Assembly: GCA_004194705.1 (NCBI GenBank)
Contig: SADC01001285.1
Coordinates: 372,001 to 436,000 of the forward strand
From: Ditylenchus dipsaci
Taxonomy: Eukaryota; Nematoda; Chromadorea; Rhabditida; Anguinidae
Direction of reading: 5' to 3'
Length of the DNA: 64,000 bases
Shown here: positions 34,410-46,077 of the stretch, piece by piece
How positions within the stretch are numbered: the stretch's first letter is position 1
Layout of the letters: every line of letters begins with the position of its first letter
Translations under genes and position numbers: made by a program
Notes under the pieces: model-generated
Database searches by the model: none
Seen by the model: the letters and a program-made list of their open reading frames with translations, nothing else
Told to the model about the DNA's origin: nothing

Positions 34410-35372
34410 CTAGGTAAATTCGTCCCCAGGTAGATTCATCCCAAGGTAAATTCGTCCCCAAACCGCCAATTCAAAATTTTCGAGCAGGTTCGAATCCTGG
34501 TAGTAGCAAATATTTTTCTAACTTAGGGTGGGATTGGTAGGAAACATAATTTGAAGCTTCTTCGGACTAAGGCAAATTACCTTATATTAAGGTATTCTAC
34601 TTCGTTTTGGTCACTGGAGCTAGGCAAAAAGAGACTCTATATGCATTTTATGGTCAAGAGTACTTCTCGGAATTATGTCTAAGGTAAGTGAGTGCGCGCA
34701 TCTCAACTCCAAGCCCCAAGCCCCCTTCGGGGGCGCAGGGGGCTTGGTTGCTTGGAGTTAAGATGCGCACACCCACATACCTTAGACGCAAATCACTCGA
34801 AAGTGACTCTGGATGCATGAAAAAGCATCCATACTAGAGTTTTTTATGCGGTAGGCCCCAGTATTCAAAACTATGTTCAACATCTTCTCTTTTGGCTATC
34901 GAAATGCCCTTTCAGGTTGGATTGCTTTGGGGTGGAATTTTGGTCAAAAATGTTGGATAATACGGAATTTTAACCTTGTTTAACCCGATTCTCACACGAT
35001 TTTACATCAGAATTAGTGGTTCGTTCATCACTTTGTATAAAACTTAATTTTCCACGCGATCCAGGTTGGTATCTATCTACCCAGAAAGGACTCACCTCAC
35101 GACTCAACTAGTTTCAGGCTTCGGGTGAGTAAAATATGTATTGTCTATTCACCTGACCATGAGGTACCTACTCAAGTTATTGAGGTTCGGTGGGTGAAGT
35201 CGTAATTTTGCCCTAGCAAACTCGATTTCCCACACAATTCTAAGTTAGAAAAATATTTGCCACTACCAGGATTCGAACCTGCTCGAAAATTTTGAATTGG
35301 CGGTTTTGGGGACGAATTTACCTGGGGACGAATTTACCGGGGACGAATTTACCTGGGACGAATCTACCGCCG
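34410..35372. mobile_element. inverted-repeat element with tRNA B-box-like motif, hosting R1
   Basis: The ends are arrays of GGTAAATTCGTCCCC (left) and GGGGACGAATTTACC (right). Next in each arm comes TTTTCGAGCAGGTTCGAATC, then CTGGTAGTAGCAAATATTT. GGTTCGAATCC is the consensus of a tRNA T-arm/pol III B box. The centre (34,618-34,900) holds an R1 copy. No A box or cloverleaf could be drawn, so this is not called a tRNA. Confidence 0.65.
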
Positions 35373-36636
35373 CCCGTCTATTAGAGTTAGCACGGTATTT
35401 GAAATGTTCAACCTTTTTTGACGTTCTACTTCTAAACAAACGTTTGTTCGAAAATTCTTGAATCCGCAAAGTCTAATCAAACCACACTAGCAATATAAAT
35501 TCTGCACGCAGAAAAAGGTTTTGGTTATACGAAACATGAAAAAAAAAACATTTTGCATGGCGCAACCCCCAAAAAATCTATTTACATCAAATATGCAAAC
35601 AACTGCATTCAACTAATCGCAATTCTGATCTTACTTTATTCATTTCCAGCAAACACAACATTAATAACAAGTAAATGTACACACAAATTGGGAGCAAGTT
35701 GCTTTTTACTAGAACACCGCCACTATTCCATTGGCCAACTCTATCATTGTTTTCTGAACAGCGATGACCTGGCCAAATTGTTGCACCGGCGAGTTTTGTC
35801 AACGGCCAATTTCGCGACGTAAAATTTTGTCAACGGCAAAAACGGTACGGCGAAACAGCCCTTTTTCTCTGTTCCGTGGCTACACAAACAAAAATCTTCC
35901 ACTTGGTGAAAGGCAAAATTTTGAGAAACCACCTTCGAAGAAGTAATTGAATAGCCTACTGCTTTCGTAGACCTAAGCAGTGCCGCAACTTCAAATCGAA
36001 CACTTATTTAAATTGATTTTTTCTACACTTTAAGCAATTTTTTCACTAGGGGTCATACGAGCAAACCTGTAGAGGACGTTTCGGCGCGTTTTTTAGTAAA
36101 ATAAATTTTTCAATTTTTTCTGACTTTCCCACAAATGCTCATTTTTCGTTTTTTTTCCCGAAATCGGTTTTCAGCAATTTTAAGAAAACAAATCACACCT
36201 GAAACAATACTCATTCGATTTTTCACAATATTTTAGGGGGGGGGAGGTAATCAGGAATGAACTCGAAAGGAAATTTATTTTGCGGGTAAACGGGCCTCCG
36301 AAGTTCGGAGGTGGTCAAAAATTTTCGAAAATTCTGCCACCTCCAAACTTCGGAGGCCCGTTTACCCGCAAAACGAATCTCCTATCGAGTTCATTCCGGA
36401 TTAACCCCCCCCCATAAAATATCTTCCTAAAATAAACATGGTTCAGGTACAATTTGTCGATTTTGGGAAAAAAAAATGGAAAAATGAGCTTTTCTGGAAA
36501 AAAATTCGAAAAAATAAAAAAATATTTAAAGGAGCATGCGCGTGCGTTACATAATAAAATTTGAATTTCCAAAAGGCGGGACCACTTTAATCCGTGAGAC
36601 CAAAAAACTTTAAATTCAAATTTTCATTTCTATTGT

Positions 36637-36876
36637 TTGTGCTTTAGTATGTCAGACGTGTGCTACGTATTCTCTTGCAAATTTCAATATTCTGCTGTGT
36701 TACAGCCAACAGATAAAGAAAGTACACCGTGTTTCAAGTTTGTGTGTCATTTTTTCAGTCGCTTCAAGCTAGTATTGAGAACCGGGGCTTCGAGCGAAAA
36801 ATCAAGCAAAAATGTTATGATAATTTTTAGTCCGAGTGAGGAACCGATTTTAAGCATATTGGCTGTAGTGCGCTAG
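36637..36876 (+). CDS. uncharacterised ORF
   Basis: The 79-codon frame includes SDVCYVFSCKFQYSAVLQP and FKLVLRTGASSEKSS. It looks somewhat protein-like but matches nothing I know. The open frame at 37,022-37,210 follows a plausible acceptor and could be a further exon. Both lie inside the 4-kb inverted-repeat element, so they may be captured or element-encoded. Confidence 0.25.
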   Translation: MCFSMSDVCYVFSCKFQYSAVLQPTDKESTPCFKFVCHFFSRFKLVLRTGASSEKSSKNVMIIFSPSEEPILSILAVVR

Positions 36877-37210
36877 CAAATATACTCCTATCTAATGCCT
36901 TGCAATTGTATTGTATGCATTGTATATTTATGCCAGACTTTTGCCTGTGACAGGCGAGACAGTACCTCTAACCACTTCTGAACTCATTTTAACTTGTTCC
37001 ACAAACTTTTTATTCTAGAATATGATGGCGCTTGTTATTCGGCTGTTAGTTCTCATCTCAAATAATTGGCAGATTAAGTCATGGTATGTCCAGAGTGCCG
37101 AAAGTATAGGCTATGCTAGCAGAGTTCTGATTACGATGAGTGATTTTCGTTTGCAGGTGTATCGAAATGATGATACCGACTTATGGTCAAAACTAATTTT
37201 TATTTTATAA

Positions 37211-38462
37211 ATTACCGTATTTCCTGTAATCTCTTCCCCGGAGGAGTGATTTTACAACTCTCAAAAGGACGATACCCAACTCGTATAGATTAATGAACAA
37301 ACTTTTCAAACTTTTTATTACAAATCGTTAATTTTCAAGGCGAAAGTTTTTGGAAAGCCACCCGTATTACCAAAATTTCTTCCTGGATCCAAACCCGTTA
37401 AGATCAGGTCCAAACAATGATTATTAGCTGAGATATTGATATTTTGAGTAGACCAGTCAGAAAATGTGCACCACTCCCCTAGTTTAGTGTATATCTCAGC
37501 TCATAATGATTATTTTGATCTGATCTAGGCAGGTGGATTATTTGCTGGTGAAACCGCTGGGCTCTAGTTCTGATCAAACACACACAATTGGCACTCTCTC
37601 GGCTGCTTCATTACTCAACAGCCTCTGATGGATTAGTTATGAAATTCTTAAACTCAAGATTACCGGATTCACCATCAATACAATGCATGATAAAAATTCT
37701 TTCAATCTTTGCCACATTTTGCTCCACCATTTTGAAAAGAGCAACACTTCAGTCCGTATATTTTTGGATCTTAACGGGCTTTTTCTTGTGAAGAAAATAG
37801 TGTTGTCCAAAACAGCCAGGTAGAAGTGGGATATTTTGCCAACTGCCTATGATCTCTTAGGAATTTGCAATTTTCGGGTGCTGGACCGAACCGAAATTCT
37901 CTATTCGGTTTTCACGAAAATCGGTTTTTTGTCTAAAAAGACTGAAAACATTATGCGGATTAAGCGCATTGACAAATATATACATTTCTCAAGTTTTCAG
38001 AAAAAAATAAGCACACTACCTTGAGTATATGTGCTACAGACGAAAATTAGATTTGCTACAAAGAAGAGTAAATTAGCTACAGAAAAAATGATTAACCTTT
38101 CTTGAATTTAGGGGGCCGCCTTATTAGAGGAAATACGGTAGCTTCAAGAATAAAAAACACTTAAAGCCCCACAAAAATACACATATTTTTTAAAAGTACA
38201 ATTCTCATCTCTGGACAAGACTGACCAAAGACGACTGGCAGAAATCTTCAAAAATCGAGCTAAAAAAGTGTCGGACCCCATGCGGGAACGAACGTGAGGG
38301 TTGCCGCTAGAAAAAGATTTAGCTTTAAATGCCAGAACAATTAGACTTAAAAACCACATTTGAAATACACAAAACTTGCCCCTTAGAATAGCTCAGAACC
38401 GCATCAGGAATGGCCAAAAGCCAAAAATAACTGGTTTCAGGGAATTTCTCAAAGGGAGGGGG
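37211..38462. other. no gene seen; shared repeat fragment
   Basis: 38,101-38,345 nearly repeats 26,705-26,945 (GGGGGCCGCC, GAGGAAATACGGTA, AAAAGTGTCGGACCC), a fused end of the nested MITE pair. In the CHPF intron the shared tail (TTTAAATGCCAGAACAATTA) lies downstream of the splice donor, so it is not exon. Confidence 0.5.
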
Positions 38463-38851
38463 CAGTGTTGGCCAGGCCCGGATTTTATCAATCGCCACAT
38501 CCACCATCAACCGGTTGATTGATATCCGGTTTATAAACCGGTTGATTGGCAATTTTCGGCAATCAACCGCCACATCAACCATCAACCGGTTGATTGATTT
38601 CCGGTTGATAACCCGATATATTAGGATTTTATTGGTAACCAACCGCCACATCAACCATCCACCGGTTGATTGGTCCTTGGTTGATCAACCGGTTGATCAA
38701 ATGGTCAACCAGTAGGTTGATTTTGGTATAATTTTCGATTTTTTCCCACCGGTTGATAGAAAATTTCCGGTAATCAACCGCCACATCCACCATCAACCGG
38801 TTAATTGTTTGCTGGTTGATCAACCGGTTGAGAAAGGTGGTCAACCGGTAG
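38463..38851. repeat. word island CAACCGGTTGAT
   Basis: At least ten copies of AACCGGTTGAT, with ATCAACCGCCACATCAACC spacers, in both orientations over about 390 bp. The word is self-complementary. No end or target duplication was identified. Confidence 0.75.
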
Positions 38852-39544
38852 CGTAAAGCTTCAAATTTTGTAAGCTTCAAATTTTGCGTTTTTTTTCAAA
38901 ATTCTATTGCAAAAAAACCTTAGCTATTGTAGCACGTTTGCTGGGCTATCAGCCAGTATGTTTATTTCCTCGCCGCGATCAGAAAATTGAAAATTCCCTG
39001 CGCGGCGAAGTTCATCATATATTTACTACCTCCAAGTTTTTTGTCTAAACTTCATACAGCTCGGATACGCAAATTTTTTAATCACACAGAGCTCTAAAAA
39101 CACTCATCTTGTAGAGCGTGCTCCGGCTTTCATTTAAGTTCAAATTTCCGAATAGGAGTTTTCGGAATCGGATATAGCCAATGCCAAACGTCATACATAA
39201 CAGATTTTGGGGTGGTAAGATTTATGCTAAACTTCGCCGCGCAGGTAATTTGGATTTTTCTAATCATGTGGAGCAGATGAAAAATATTGGCGGATAGCTC
39301 AGCGAACGGGCTACAATAGCTGAGGTTTTTTTGTAACATCACTTTGAAAAAACCCAAAATTCAAGGTTTACAGTAAAAGAAGCTAAAATCGGAATTTGGG
39401 CATGACGTAAGAATGGGTGTCTTGAAGCTTTTTTCGATGTACACAAGACTTCAGCGAGTCTTTTTCTGCTAATGTTATCTGAATTTTCGGCTTGAGTATA
39501 CAATCCCCCCCCATGGGGAGTGATCAGATCGAGGAGATAACATC
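38852..39544. other. no gene seen
   Basis: Two inverted segments (GCGGCGAAG near 39,001 and CTTCGCCGCGCAG near 39,233) form a loose 400-bp foldback with TAGCCAATGCC and CAGCCAGTATG words. GATCAGATCGAGGAGATAAC at 39,521 recurs inverted near 45,030. Confidence 0.4.
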
Positions 39545-39980
39545 ATAACGGGCCTCCGAAGTTTGGAGGTGTCAGAATTTTCGAAAATTTTTGACCACCT
39601 CCGAACTTCGGAGGCCCGTTTACCCGCAAAATAATTTTTTTTTCGAGTTCATTCCTGATTACCTCCCCTAAAATATTGTGAAAAATCGAATGAGTATTGT
39701 TTCAGGTGTGATTTGTTTTCTCAAAATTGCTGAAAACCGATTTCGAGGAAAAAAAGCGAAAAATGAGCATTTGTGGGAAAAAAGTCAGAAAAAATTGAAA
39801 AACTTATTTTACTAAAAAACGCGCCGAAACGTCCTCTACAGGTTTGCTCGTATGACCCCTAGTGAAAAAATTGCTTAAAGTGTAGAAAAAATCAATTTAA
39901 ATAAGTGTTCGATTTGAAGTTGCGGCACTGCTTAGGTCTACGAAAGCAGTAGGCTATTCAATTACTTCTTCGAAGGTGGT

Positions 39981-40739
39981 GATAAGGAGGGATGGAGTGG
40001 TAAGGAGTGATGTAGAGGTTGCTGGTTCGAATATTCGAAAATTCCGCTAATTGGACACACGAAAATTGAGTGCAAGTGAGCGTGAGAGTGAAAGTGAGAG
40101 TAAAAATAAATGTCCGCTAATTGGACACGAAAATTTAGTGTAAGTATATTGACTCAAAGTTCAAGTGAGCTCAAAAACCGATTCAAGCACCGAATTTTAA
40201 TCGGTTTTGACATTTATGATGATGAAATAGAGGTGGAATGACCATTAAGAACGCTTATTCAAGTGGCTTAGAGTCTGTTTTGGAAAGATTTTATAGGATT
40301 TTTCCCGTTTGGTGAAATTGCATTGGGCATTTTTCCCGTCTGGAAAAATTGCGTGGAGCATTTTTGTCGTTGTGTATTTTTCTCATTGGGCATTTTTCTC
40401 GTTTGGCATTATGTCAAGGGGCAATTAGCTCTCACCCGACGCTCTCTATAGCGACTTGGTTTAGCCAGTCCTTTGAGAGTAGCTATAGAGAGCGTCGACT
40501 GTAGGTGGAGCATACAGATCAGAATCGAATGAGTTGCTCGATATCTTTTGTAGTGCGCAATAACTGTTAGTTTTATATTACAGCATGAGTGTCTCCCACT
40601 CATTTCTATAGATGATTCAAACAGTTCTTTTGCTTTCGTGCCCACACCTCTCCCACCTTCCCATGTATATTGCTTAGATTTTTGGCCGGAAAATTCTCTT
40701 CGACGAGAATACAGGTTGTTTAGCTTTTAATCTAATCAG
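39981..40739. other. repeat-rich spacer
   Basis: GTGAGAGTGAAAGTGAGAGT near 40,080 sits between GCTAATTGGACAC copies, as in the 61.1-kb island. A hairpin GCTCTCTATAGC...GCTATAGAGAGC lies at 40,440-40,495. No gene was seen. Confidence 0.4.
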
Positions 40740-40920
40740 ACATTGGAGTACGGCTTATTTGAAAAGCTGTTTTTTTTGGACAAACAGGGTGTGTTTGGTG
40801 GTGTAGCATGAGTCGACCTAGCCATTTTCGGGATTTTCTAGAGCCAAAATCAAGATCAATTTAACCTCTCCCCAAGTACAGCGATTTTACTTACAAAACA
40901 AGCTTTTATATTTTTTGAAA

Positions 40921-41261
40921 CTATATGGTTTCATACTCAGTGCACAATTCGTTCATTTCCTCTGCGCTTTCTTTGTCAAATTCTTCCTCTTCTTCCTCCA
41001 AGGCTCTCGCACGAAGAAGAATGTCTATTTTCTCTTGGTCAATTGCTGCTTTTCCTTGCCTGAACTCCCATTTCTTAGCTTCTCTTCGCTTCTGGATTTC
41101 AATCGCCCGCTGAACAAATTCTCTCTTAAGCTGTTGCTCCGGCAAACTGTCACTGATAGTTTGGACTGAAAATTTTGAGTTAACAGAGGTATTGTTTGAC
41201 ATTTTCAAAAATTACCTGAACCATCATCCCATCGATTATTTACTCTGGATCGTCGATTAGC
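40921..41261 (-). CDS. small coiled-coil protein, copy 1
   Basis: Exons 40921-41165 and 41216-41261 (phase-consistent, 50-bp intron) encode a basic start (NRRSRVNNRWDDGS) then a Glu/Lys/Arg-rich helix: REFVQRAIEIQKRREAKKWE and LEEEEEEFDKESAEEMNEL, ending CTEYETI*. I do not recognise a family. The reverse pattern in the other arm (53,227-53,567) is the same gene with changes concentrated around QTISDSLPEQQLKREF against QTIIQSLPERQLSLEF. More 5' exons are likely. It may belong to the same transcript as the adjacent F-box-like ORF. Confidence 0.5.
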
Positions 41262-41792
41262 CTTAAAGATTAATAGGAATTTCAGTGGTCACTGGGAATA
41301 GAAAAAAATTTAACCAGCGATCCATTTTTTAATTTGTTATATGCTTTTTGCTGTCGCTTTTACTTTAAAAAACAACAAAGCAAAAATGTTACTACTTTTA
41401 AAATGCGAAAAAATGTAAATAGGGTATCCCAAACTGTGGGGCACTTTTGAATTGCCATAAAAATTTGATATGAGGTGAATTTCAACATTCTGTAAACCAA
41501 GATCAACTCACTTTATCATTTTCAGTATATAATGTCAAAACAGAGGTTCAGCTCGGCCCCCATTGTGTTTTTGGTCCTAGTCTGTGAATGGCATCAGGAT
41601 GATCAAATCCAGAGCCACTGAGGGACCAAGCTAAAATCGTGTTTTTACATGACATGCTAAAAAAATTGTGAAAGCGAGCTGAGTCGATCTATGTTTATAG
41701 AATTTCAAAATTCGTGACGAAAAAAAGGTTTGCAGTTTGAAAGAGGCCAAAAATCATGGGACACCCCGTATTTAGATTGCTGACTTGAAACC

Positions 41793-41981
41793 TTATCGAA
41801 AGATATTTACGCATCGTACTTTGAGCAGCTGGATACGGCGTAAGTGATGAGGTGAACGACCAATATTGTAAAGTGTACGTGAAATACTGAGTAGCTTCAC
41901 AGATAGCTTGGTTTCAACAAATTGAAACATCTCATATATCACTTCAGCTGGCAATTGGTTTGAAGAGTTTGCATTGCCCAT
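41793..41981 (-). CDS. F-box-like first exon, copy 1
   Basis: MGNANSSNQLPAEVIYEMFQ followed by FVETKLSVKLLSISRTLYNI has the spacing of an F-box (LPxEVIxxxFxFVxxxxxxxLLSISRxxY). A splice donor GTACGA after the codons for QLLK (about 41,804) probably ends the exon, and downstream exons probably include the coiled-coil exons. The ORF is identical in the other arm at 51,837-52,025. Confidence 0.5.
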   Translation of the reverse strand: MGNANSSNQLPAEVIYEMFQFVETKLSVKLLSISRTLYNIGRSPHHLRRIQLLKVRCVNIFR

Positions 41982-42173
41982 TAGAAATGTTTTACAAAAA
42001 TATCAATAAAGGAGTAGTCCGCAGCTCAATAAAATAGTGGCAAAATAATGTCTGTTATCTGCAATTTTGGCATGCCAGTCAAACTTGACAGAGAAAATCA
42101 ATGGCGGTGCACTGCATTGAAATATTTCAAATCATTTCTACAATTGGCACTAGAAGAAAGGACGCTTTGAATG

Positions 42174-43248
42174 TTACAAAGTTACGCCGAAGACATTTAT
42201 ACTGTAAGGACTTAAAGGGGCATGCTCGTGCGTTAAGGCGCGAACCAGCAGTTTTTTTCGAATTTTTTCGTATCGTCTCCTTTTTCCCTCGTTCTGCGTC
42301 AAATCTGATATAGATGACCTTATACTGCTTTTAAAAACTAGACAGAAAACTTAAAAAATCTAGACGAGAACAAATGTAAAAATTTATCGAGAGAGAAAAG
42401 AACTGCTGGTTCGCGCCTTTTCTCCCCATCGGGCACGATCATGCCCCTTTAAAACCATACAACTAGAAACCTTACCAGTTGGCGATTTTGCGTTGCGACT
42501 CTGGCTAAAAGTGTGATAAATCTTAGGAAAGACGACTTATATAGCTGAAGAAAAACGTACCATAACACTGTTAGCGTATTCGGCAATTATAAGGGTTGTA
42601 GCTATGAAGAGAGAACTTACTTCAACCAAAGTGCAAATCGGAACACCAGATAAAGATCGAACGATACAAACAAGAACTGCGTAGAAAACGACGCCAACGC
42701 ACCTCAATGCACATACACGATATTGTCTATCGACTTCACTCATGTTTAGAGGTTTGATCAGTGATATCAGAAGAAGAAATATCACCAAAACGTTATTAGC
42801 AATCGAGACAATTATTTGCCTGTAAAGTATAAGTGAAATAAACAAATAAACTATCAAAAACATACTCCTTAGTGCCCAGAGTCAGGCTAGCAGCCATAAT
42901 AGACACTCCTATCGCAGCTAGACCATAGGCAGAAGAAACAGAGACGAAAGCAGAACGTGTAGACTTTCTGTAACATATTCCTTGGAGAATTGCAATGACT
43001 ACAAGAGCAAGTCCGCATACGCAGAGGATGCGCCAAAACCACCAGTTATAATAAGATTCGGAAGTCTAAAATAAGCTTACAACCCTCAAATTTTTTCCAA
43101 CTAAATGGAAACTAAAAATAAAACCTTACCTGAGAGGTAGGCATTGCATGTATTGGTTTGATCCCTAAACCTTGTGCCATCAAAAAAGAAAGCGAATAAA
43201 TGGGATAGGCTAACCCAAAAACATAAAGCAGATGAACACAAATATCAT
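42174..43248 (-). CDS. orphan multi-pass membrane protein
   Basis: Exons 42174-42201, 42476-42504, 42561-42819, 42866-43065 and 43130-43248 splice in phase to about 211 residues, if one T is added to the run near 43,215. Five to six hydrophobic segments are visible: MIFVFICFMFFGLAYPIY, WRILCVCGLALVVIAILQGI, YGLAAIGVSIMAASLTLG, IVSIANNVLVIFLLLISLI, VGVVFYAVLVCIV and SSLFIATTLIIAEYANS. The tail is short (INVFGVTL*). I do not recognise the family; it could be a degenerate nematode chemoreceptor-type protein. The ATG lies 41 bp after the stop of the BTB gene. A MITE sits in the last intron. Its last two exons are duplicated in the right arm. Confidence 0.55.
42212..42452. mobile_element. TTAA MITE with known empty site
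   Basis: TTAAAGGGGCATGCTCGTGC at the left and GCACGATCATGCCCCTTTAA at the right. The right arm of the inverted duplication reads GTATGGTTTTAAGTCCTTAC at the orthologous place (about 51,600), that is, a single TTAA with no insert. This shows a precise TTAA duplication, as for piggyBac-type transposases. Confidence 0.93.
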
Positions 43249-43289
43249 CACAGAAGTGAAACTTGGTAAACAAACAGAGTCATTATGAA

Positions 43290-44169
43290 TCAATCGCTCT
43301 GTCTCAAGAATCTTTTTTGTATTCCGGCGCTAAAAAGGTAACAGTTCCAATAAACAACAGGGATACAGAATGTTTCTATAAGCTCATCCCGACTTACAGC
43401 ATTAACTTCCAGAAGACTGACATCCTTTACAATGTTTTCCTGCTCCACAGACTGAGAGAATTCGTGACGATTGAAGACTGAAAAGTATTACATAGTATGC
43501 TGGTAAGCAACGATTCGGAAACTAAGTGTACTTAATGCCAGTAAATTTCCATTTATCCGTTATTTTATGACTTCCTGAGCATTTAGACAACTTTGATTTA
43601 TGCTAGCCAAAAAAACTAAAAGCGATAAGTCTCCTAGAAAACAAAACTTGCTATGTAATATTATCAGAAACTTTCACCAAGAAAACTCGCCAGCGAAATA
43701 TAACCATGGATCTCATTACTCACACTGCTAAGACTCAACAAAAAAAAATACCTGAGATAGAATCACCCTGATCGCATGGATAGATAGTCTGCAGCAGTTG
43801 ACAGGATTTGCCGACATCCACGTCTCCGATAATTATTTCACTGGAACTCTTCTCGGTAAAGTCTTCTTTGAACAGCTTGTTGAAGAATTCGGAGTGAACG
43901 GAAAGCAGCTGTAATGTGGGCGAATTGAGAAACGAATCGGCAAAATAATTTAACCTACATACCCCTTGTTAACATGAACGCGCTTTTCACCGATCAGAAG
44001 CTCGCAATCGTAGTGGAATAAAGATGAGATGCAGAATTCATCGACCAAGGCCTGAGACTGTCTTAAATTTCAAATGTGGTACATGTAATGAGATAGTCAG
44101 AACTTACTTGTCGTCTTTGATGATATCCATGCAAGAATCGTCTGAAGAGTCACTCACCCACTTGTTGAA
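43290..44169 (-). CDS. BTB/POZ domain protein (5' end missing)
   Basis: Exons 43290-43477, 43752-43908, 43963-44061 and 44108-44169. They encode YDCELLIGEKRVHVNKG, then LLSVHSEFFNKLFKEDFTEK, SSEIIIGDVDVGKSCQLLQT and IYPCDQ. This is the pattern of a nematode BTB domain (DCxLLIxxKxxHVNKxLLSxHSxFFxxLF ... LLQxIYP), which typically mediates dimerisation and Cullin-3 binding. One extra G at 43,962-43,965 restores phase between exons. The upstream FNKWVSDSSDDSC segment suggests a MATH-like or linker region before it. After the BTB the frame continues about 60 residues to a TGA. Confidence 0.75.
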
Positions 44170-46077
44170 CTTAATTTTTTTTCAATTTTTTTGAAAAATT
44201 TTGTGTTCAATATTTCAAAATGCAAAAACATCATAATGTACAAAAGATACAAAGGTCATTTTGAAAAAGTCAGGGGGTTCAGGGCGAAAATGAAAGGGGT
44301 TTATGTAAGAAAATCTCCTTAAAAATGTGCATCTGCATGGTATTGCGTGGGCCGTAATTTTATAAAATCCCCCAGGAATTTCCGTAATCCCCTAGACTTT
44401 TACCCGATGCATGCCTTCAAAAAGCGGTCTGTGCACATGCCTGAGCCATGGCCCAGTCCAAAAAGGAACCAAGCAAAAATCTTGTTTTTCATATCATTCC
44501 GTATTTCTTGTAATTTCTACTCAATTTCTATTACTCACCCCCTAACTTCAAGTGGTCTGATACTTCTGTTTTCATTAACTGTTTGAGCTGTGTAAAAAGT
44601 GCTTGAGAGGGATTTTAAAAGTTCAATGGGCACTTTTTACAGAGCTCATAGATTAAATGAAAACAGGAGTTTCAGACCACTTGAAGTTTGAAAAAATTGC
44701 ATGCCTATAATTACTCCCCCGGGGGAGGAATTACAGTCAAAGCCCCCAAGCCCCTGCGCCTCTTGACTCTTCGCACTCTTGACCATAAAATGCATATAGA
44801 GTCTCTTTTTGCCACGGCCCAGTTGAAAAACATGGTAACGCAGTCGAAGAATGCAGATATTTAAATTTCTAACGTTATCCCTTTTAAATTCAAAAGGCGC
44901 CAATTCAAATTTTTAAAATTTTGACTAAAAAACCATGATACCTCCCTGTGGTTCGAAAATCTTTTTTCCTCAGAACCAAAAAAGGCTTTCTCATGAAATC
45001 GGGGTCGAGAAACACGAATATGATGTTATCTCCTCGATCTGATCACTCCCCGTGGGGGGGGATTCTATACTGCAACCGAATTTTCAAATAATTGTGATGA
45101 TTTCAAACCCAGTAACATCAAGCCACAATCGTACATTCATGAAGAGGATGCCAGCATACTTCTTTAATTCTCTCAAAAAGAGGGAAAAGACGGTCTAACC
45201 TGTGATATAACACATATCTGATGCAGTTCTTTACGCTCTATCACGTGATATTTTTTGTTCGTGAAAAAGTCCCATAAAATTCTGAAAAAATTACGAAACC
45301 AAGCCACAACTACCTGAATTTTCGTCTAAAAGCCACTGTTTTTTTGTATGGGTTTGAAGTCAAATTGTTTTGCTTTGAATATTGTGATCTTTGCTTGTTG
45401 TCTTGTGACACTTTTGCACTAGTTTGTTGCATTTTTCCTGCTGATCATTTTGCTACATTTCTCTCTCAATTTTCTTAATGGCCTGTTCACATACTGAGAG
45501 TGAGAGTAAGTTGTCATTGTGAACTAGTGAGTTAGGGTAACTCTCACTCCCACTCCCACTCTCGGGTGTTCACAATGCATTTTTTATTTTGCATTTAACT
45601 TATCATTTTAATATTATATTTTTTAAATTTGTTGATAATATTGTAAAATACGACAAAAGATTGCTTGTTGGATAGTTCTAATGTTTCCTAAAATTTCTAT
45701 GATAGACACAGAACTATAAATAGAGGTTTCACATCATTTCATGGATGTCAAAACAGCTAAAAAGTTAAGAAACAGCTAAAATTCAAACGAGAATTTAAAA
45801 ATTCAAAACAGCTAAAAAACAGCTAAAACTCAGCTAAAATTTTTAGCTGGTATTTTAGCTGTTTTTAGCTGTCTTATGGGTTAGTTTAAAATACTCTATC
45901 GTCCTTGATACCACTTTTTCCCCGTCATTTTTGACGTCTATTGCTCTTTTCTAATTTAGCGACTCAATACTCTGTGGATCGATGAGAGTTTCTTTGATCT
46001 GGGTGCAATTGTTGCTGCAAATTCCAATGTGTAAATTCCAATTCCAATATTTTAATTGAAATGGCACTTTCTATACT
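44170..46077. other. no gene seen; repeats
   Basis: Contains an R1 fragment near 44,745-44,815, GATCTGATCACTCCCCGTGG near 45,030 (inverted match near 39,515), an island of AGAGTGAGAGT/ACTCTCACTC words at 45,480-45,580, and AACAGCTAAAA/TTTTAGCTGT words at 45,750-45,880. Confidence 0.45.

Larger units (their letters stand above)
35929..39980. mobile_element. 4-kb element with about 400-bp terminal inverted repeats
   Basis: Left arm 35,929-36,360 begins CCACCTTCGAAGAAGTAATT and carries GCCGCAACTTCAAATCGAAC and AAACGCGCCGAAACGTCC in complement. The right arm 39,545-39,980 is its reverse complement. Each arm ends in a hairpin of GGCCTCCGAAGTT words. The interior contains a partial TTAA MITE (about 36,525), unassigned ORFs, an AACCGGTT island and a fragment shared with the CHPF-intron MITE. 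It could be one large element or an inverted duplication around unrelated DNA. Confidence 0.6.
40740..42575. repeat. inverted duplication, left arm
   Basis: Reverse complement of 51,486-53,945. It contains the coiled-coil gene, the F-box-like ORF and the last exons of the multi-TM gene. Against the right arm it carries one extra TTAA MITE (42,212-42,452) and lacks two insertions. The arms are about 9 kb apart. Confidence 0.9.

Noticed and set aside
34480..34505. tRNA gene suggested by GGTTCGAATCC
   Set aside because: No A box, anticodon arm or acceptor stem can be drawn upstream; the motif recurs in inverted-repeat arms.
38463..38851. CRISPR-like array of AACCGGTTGAT repeats
   Set aside because: Spacing is irregular, the repeats occur in both orientations, there are no unique spacers, and the host is eukaryotic.
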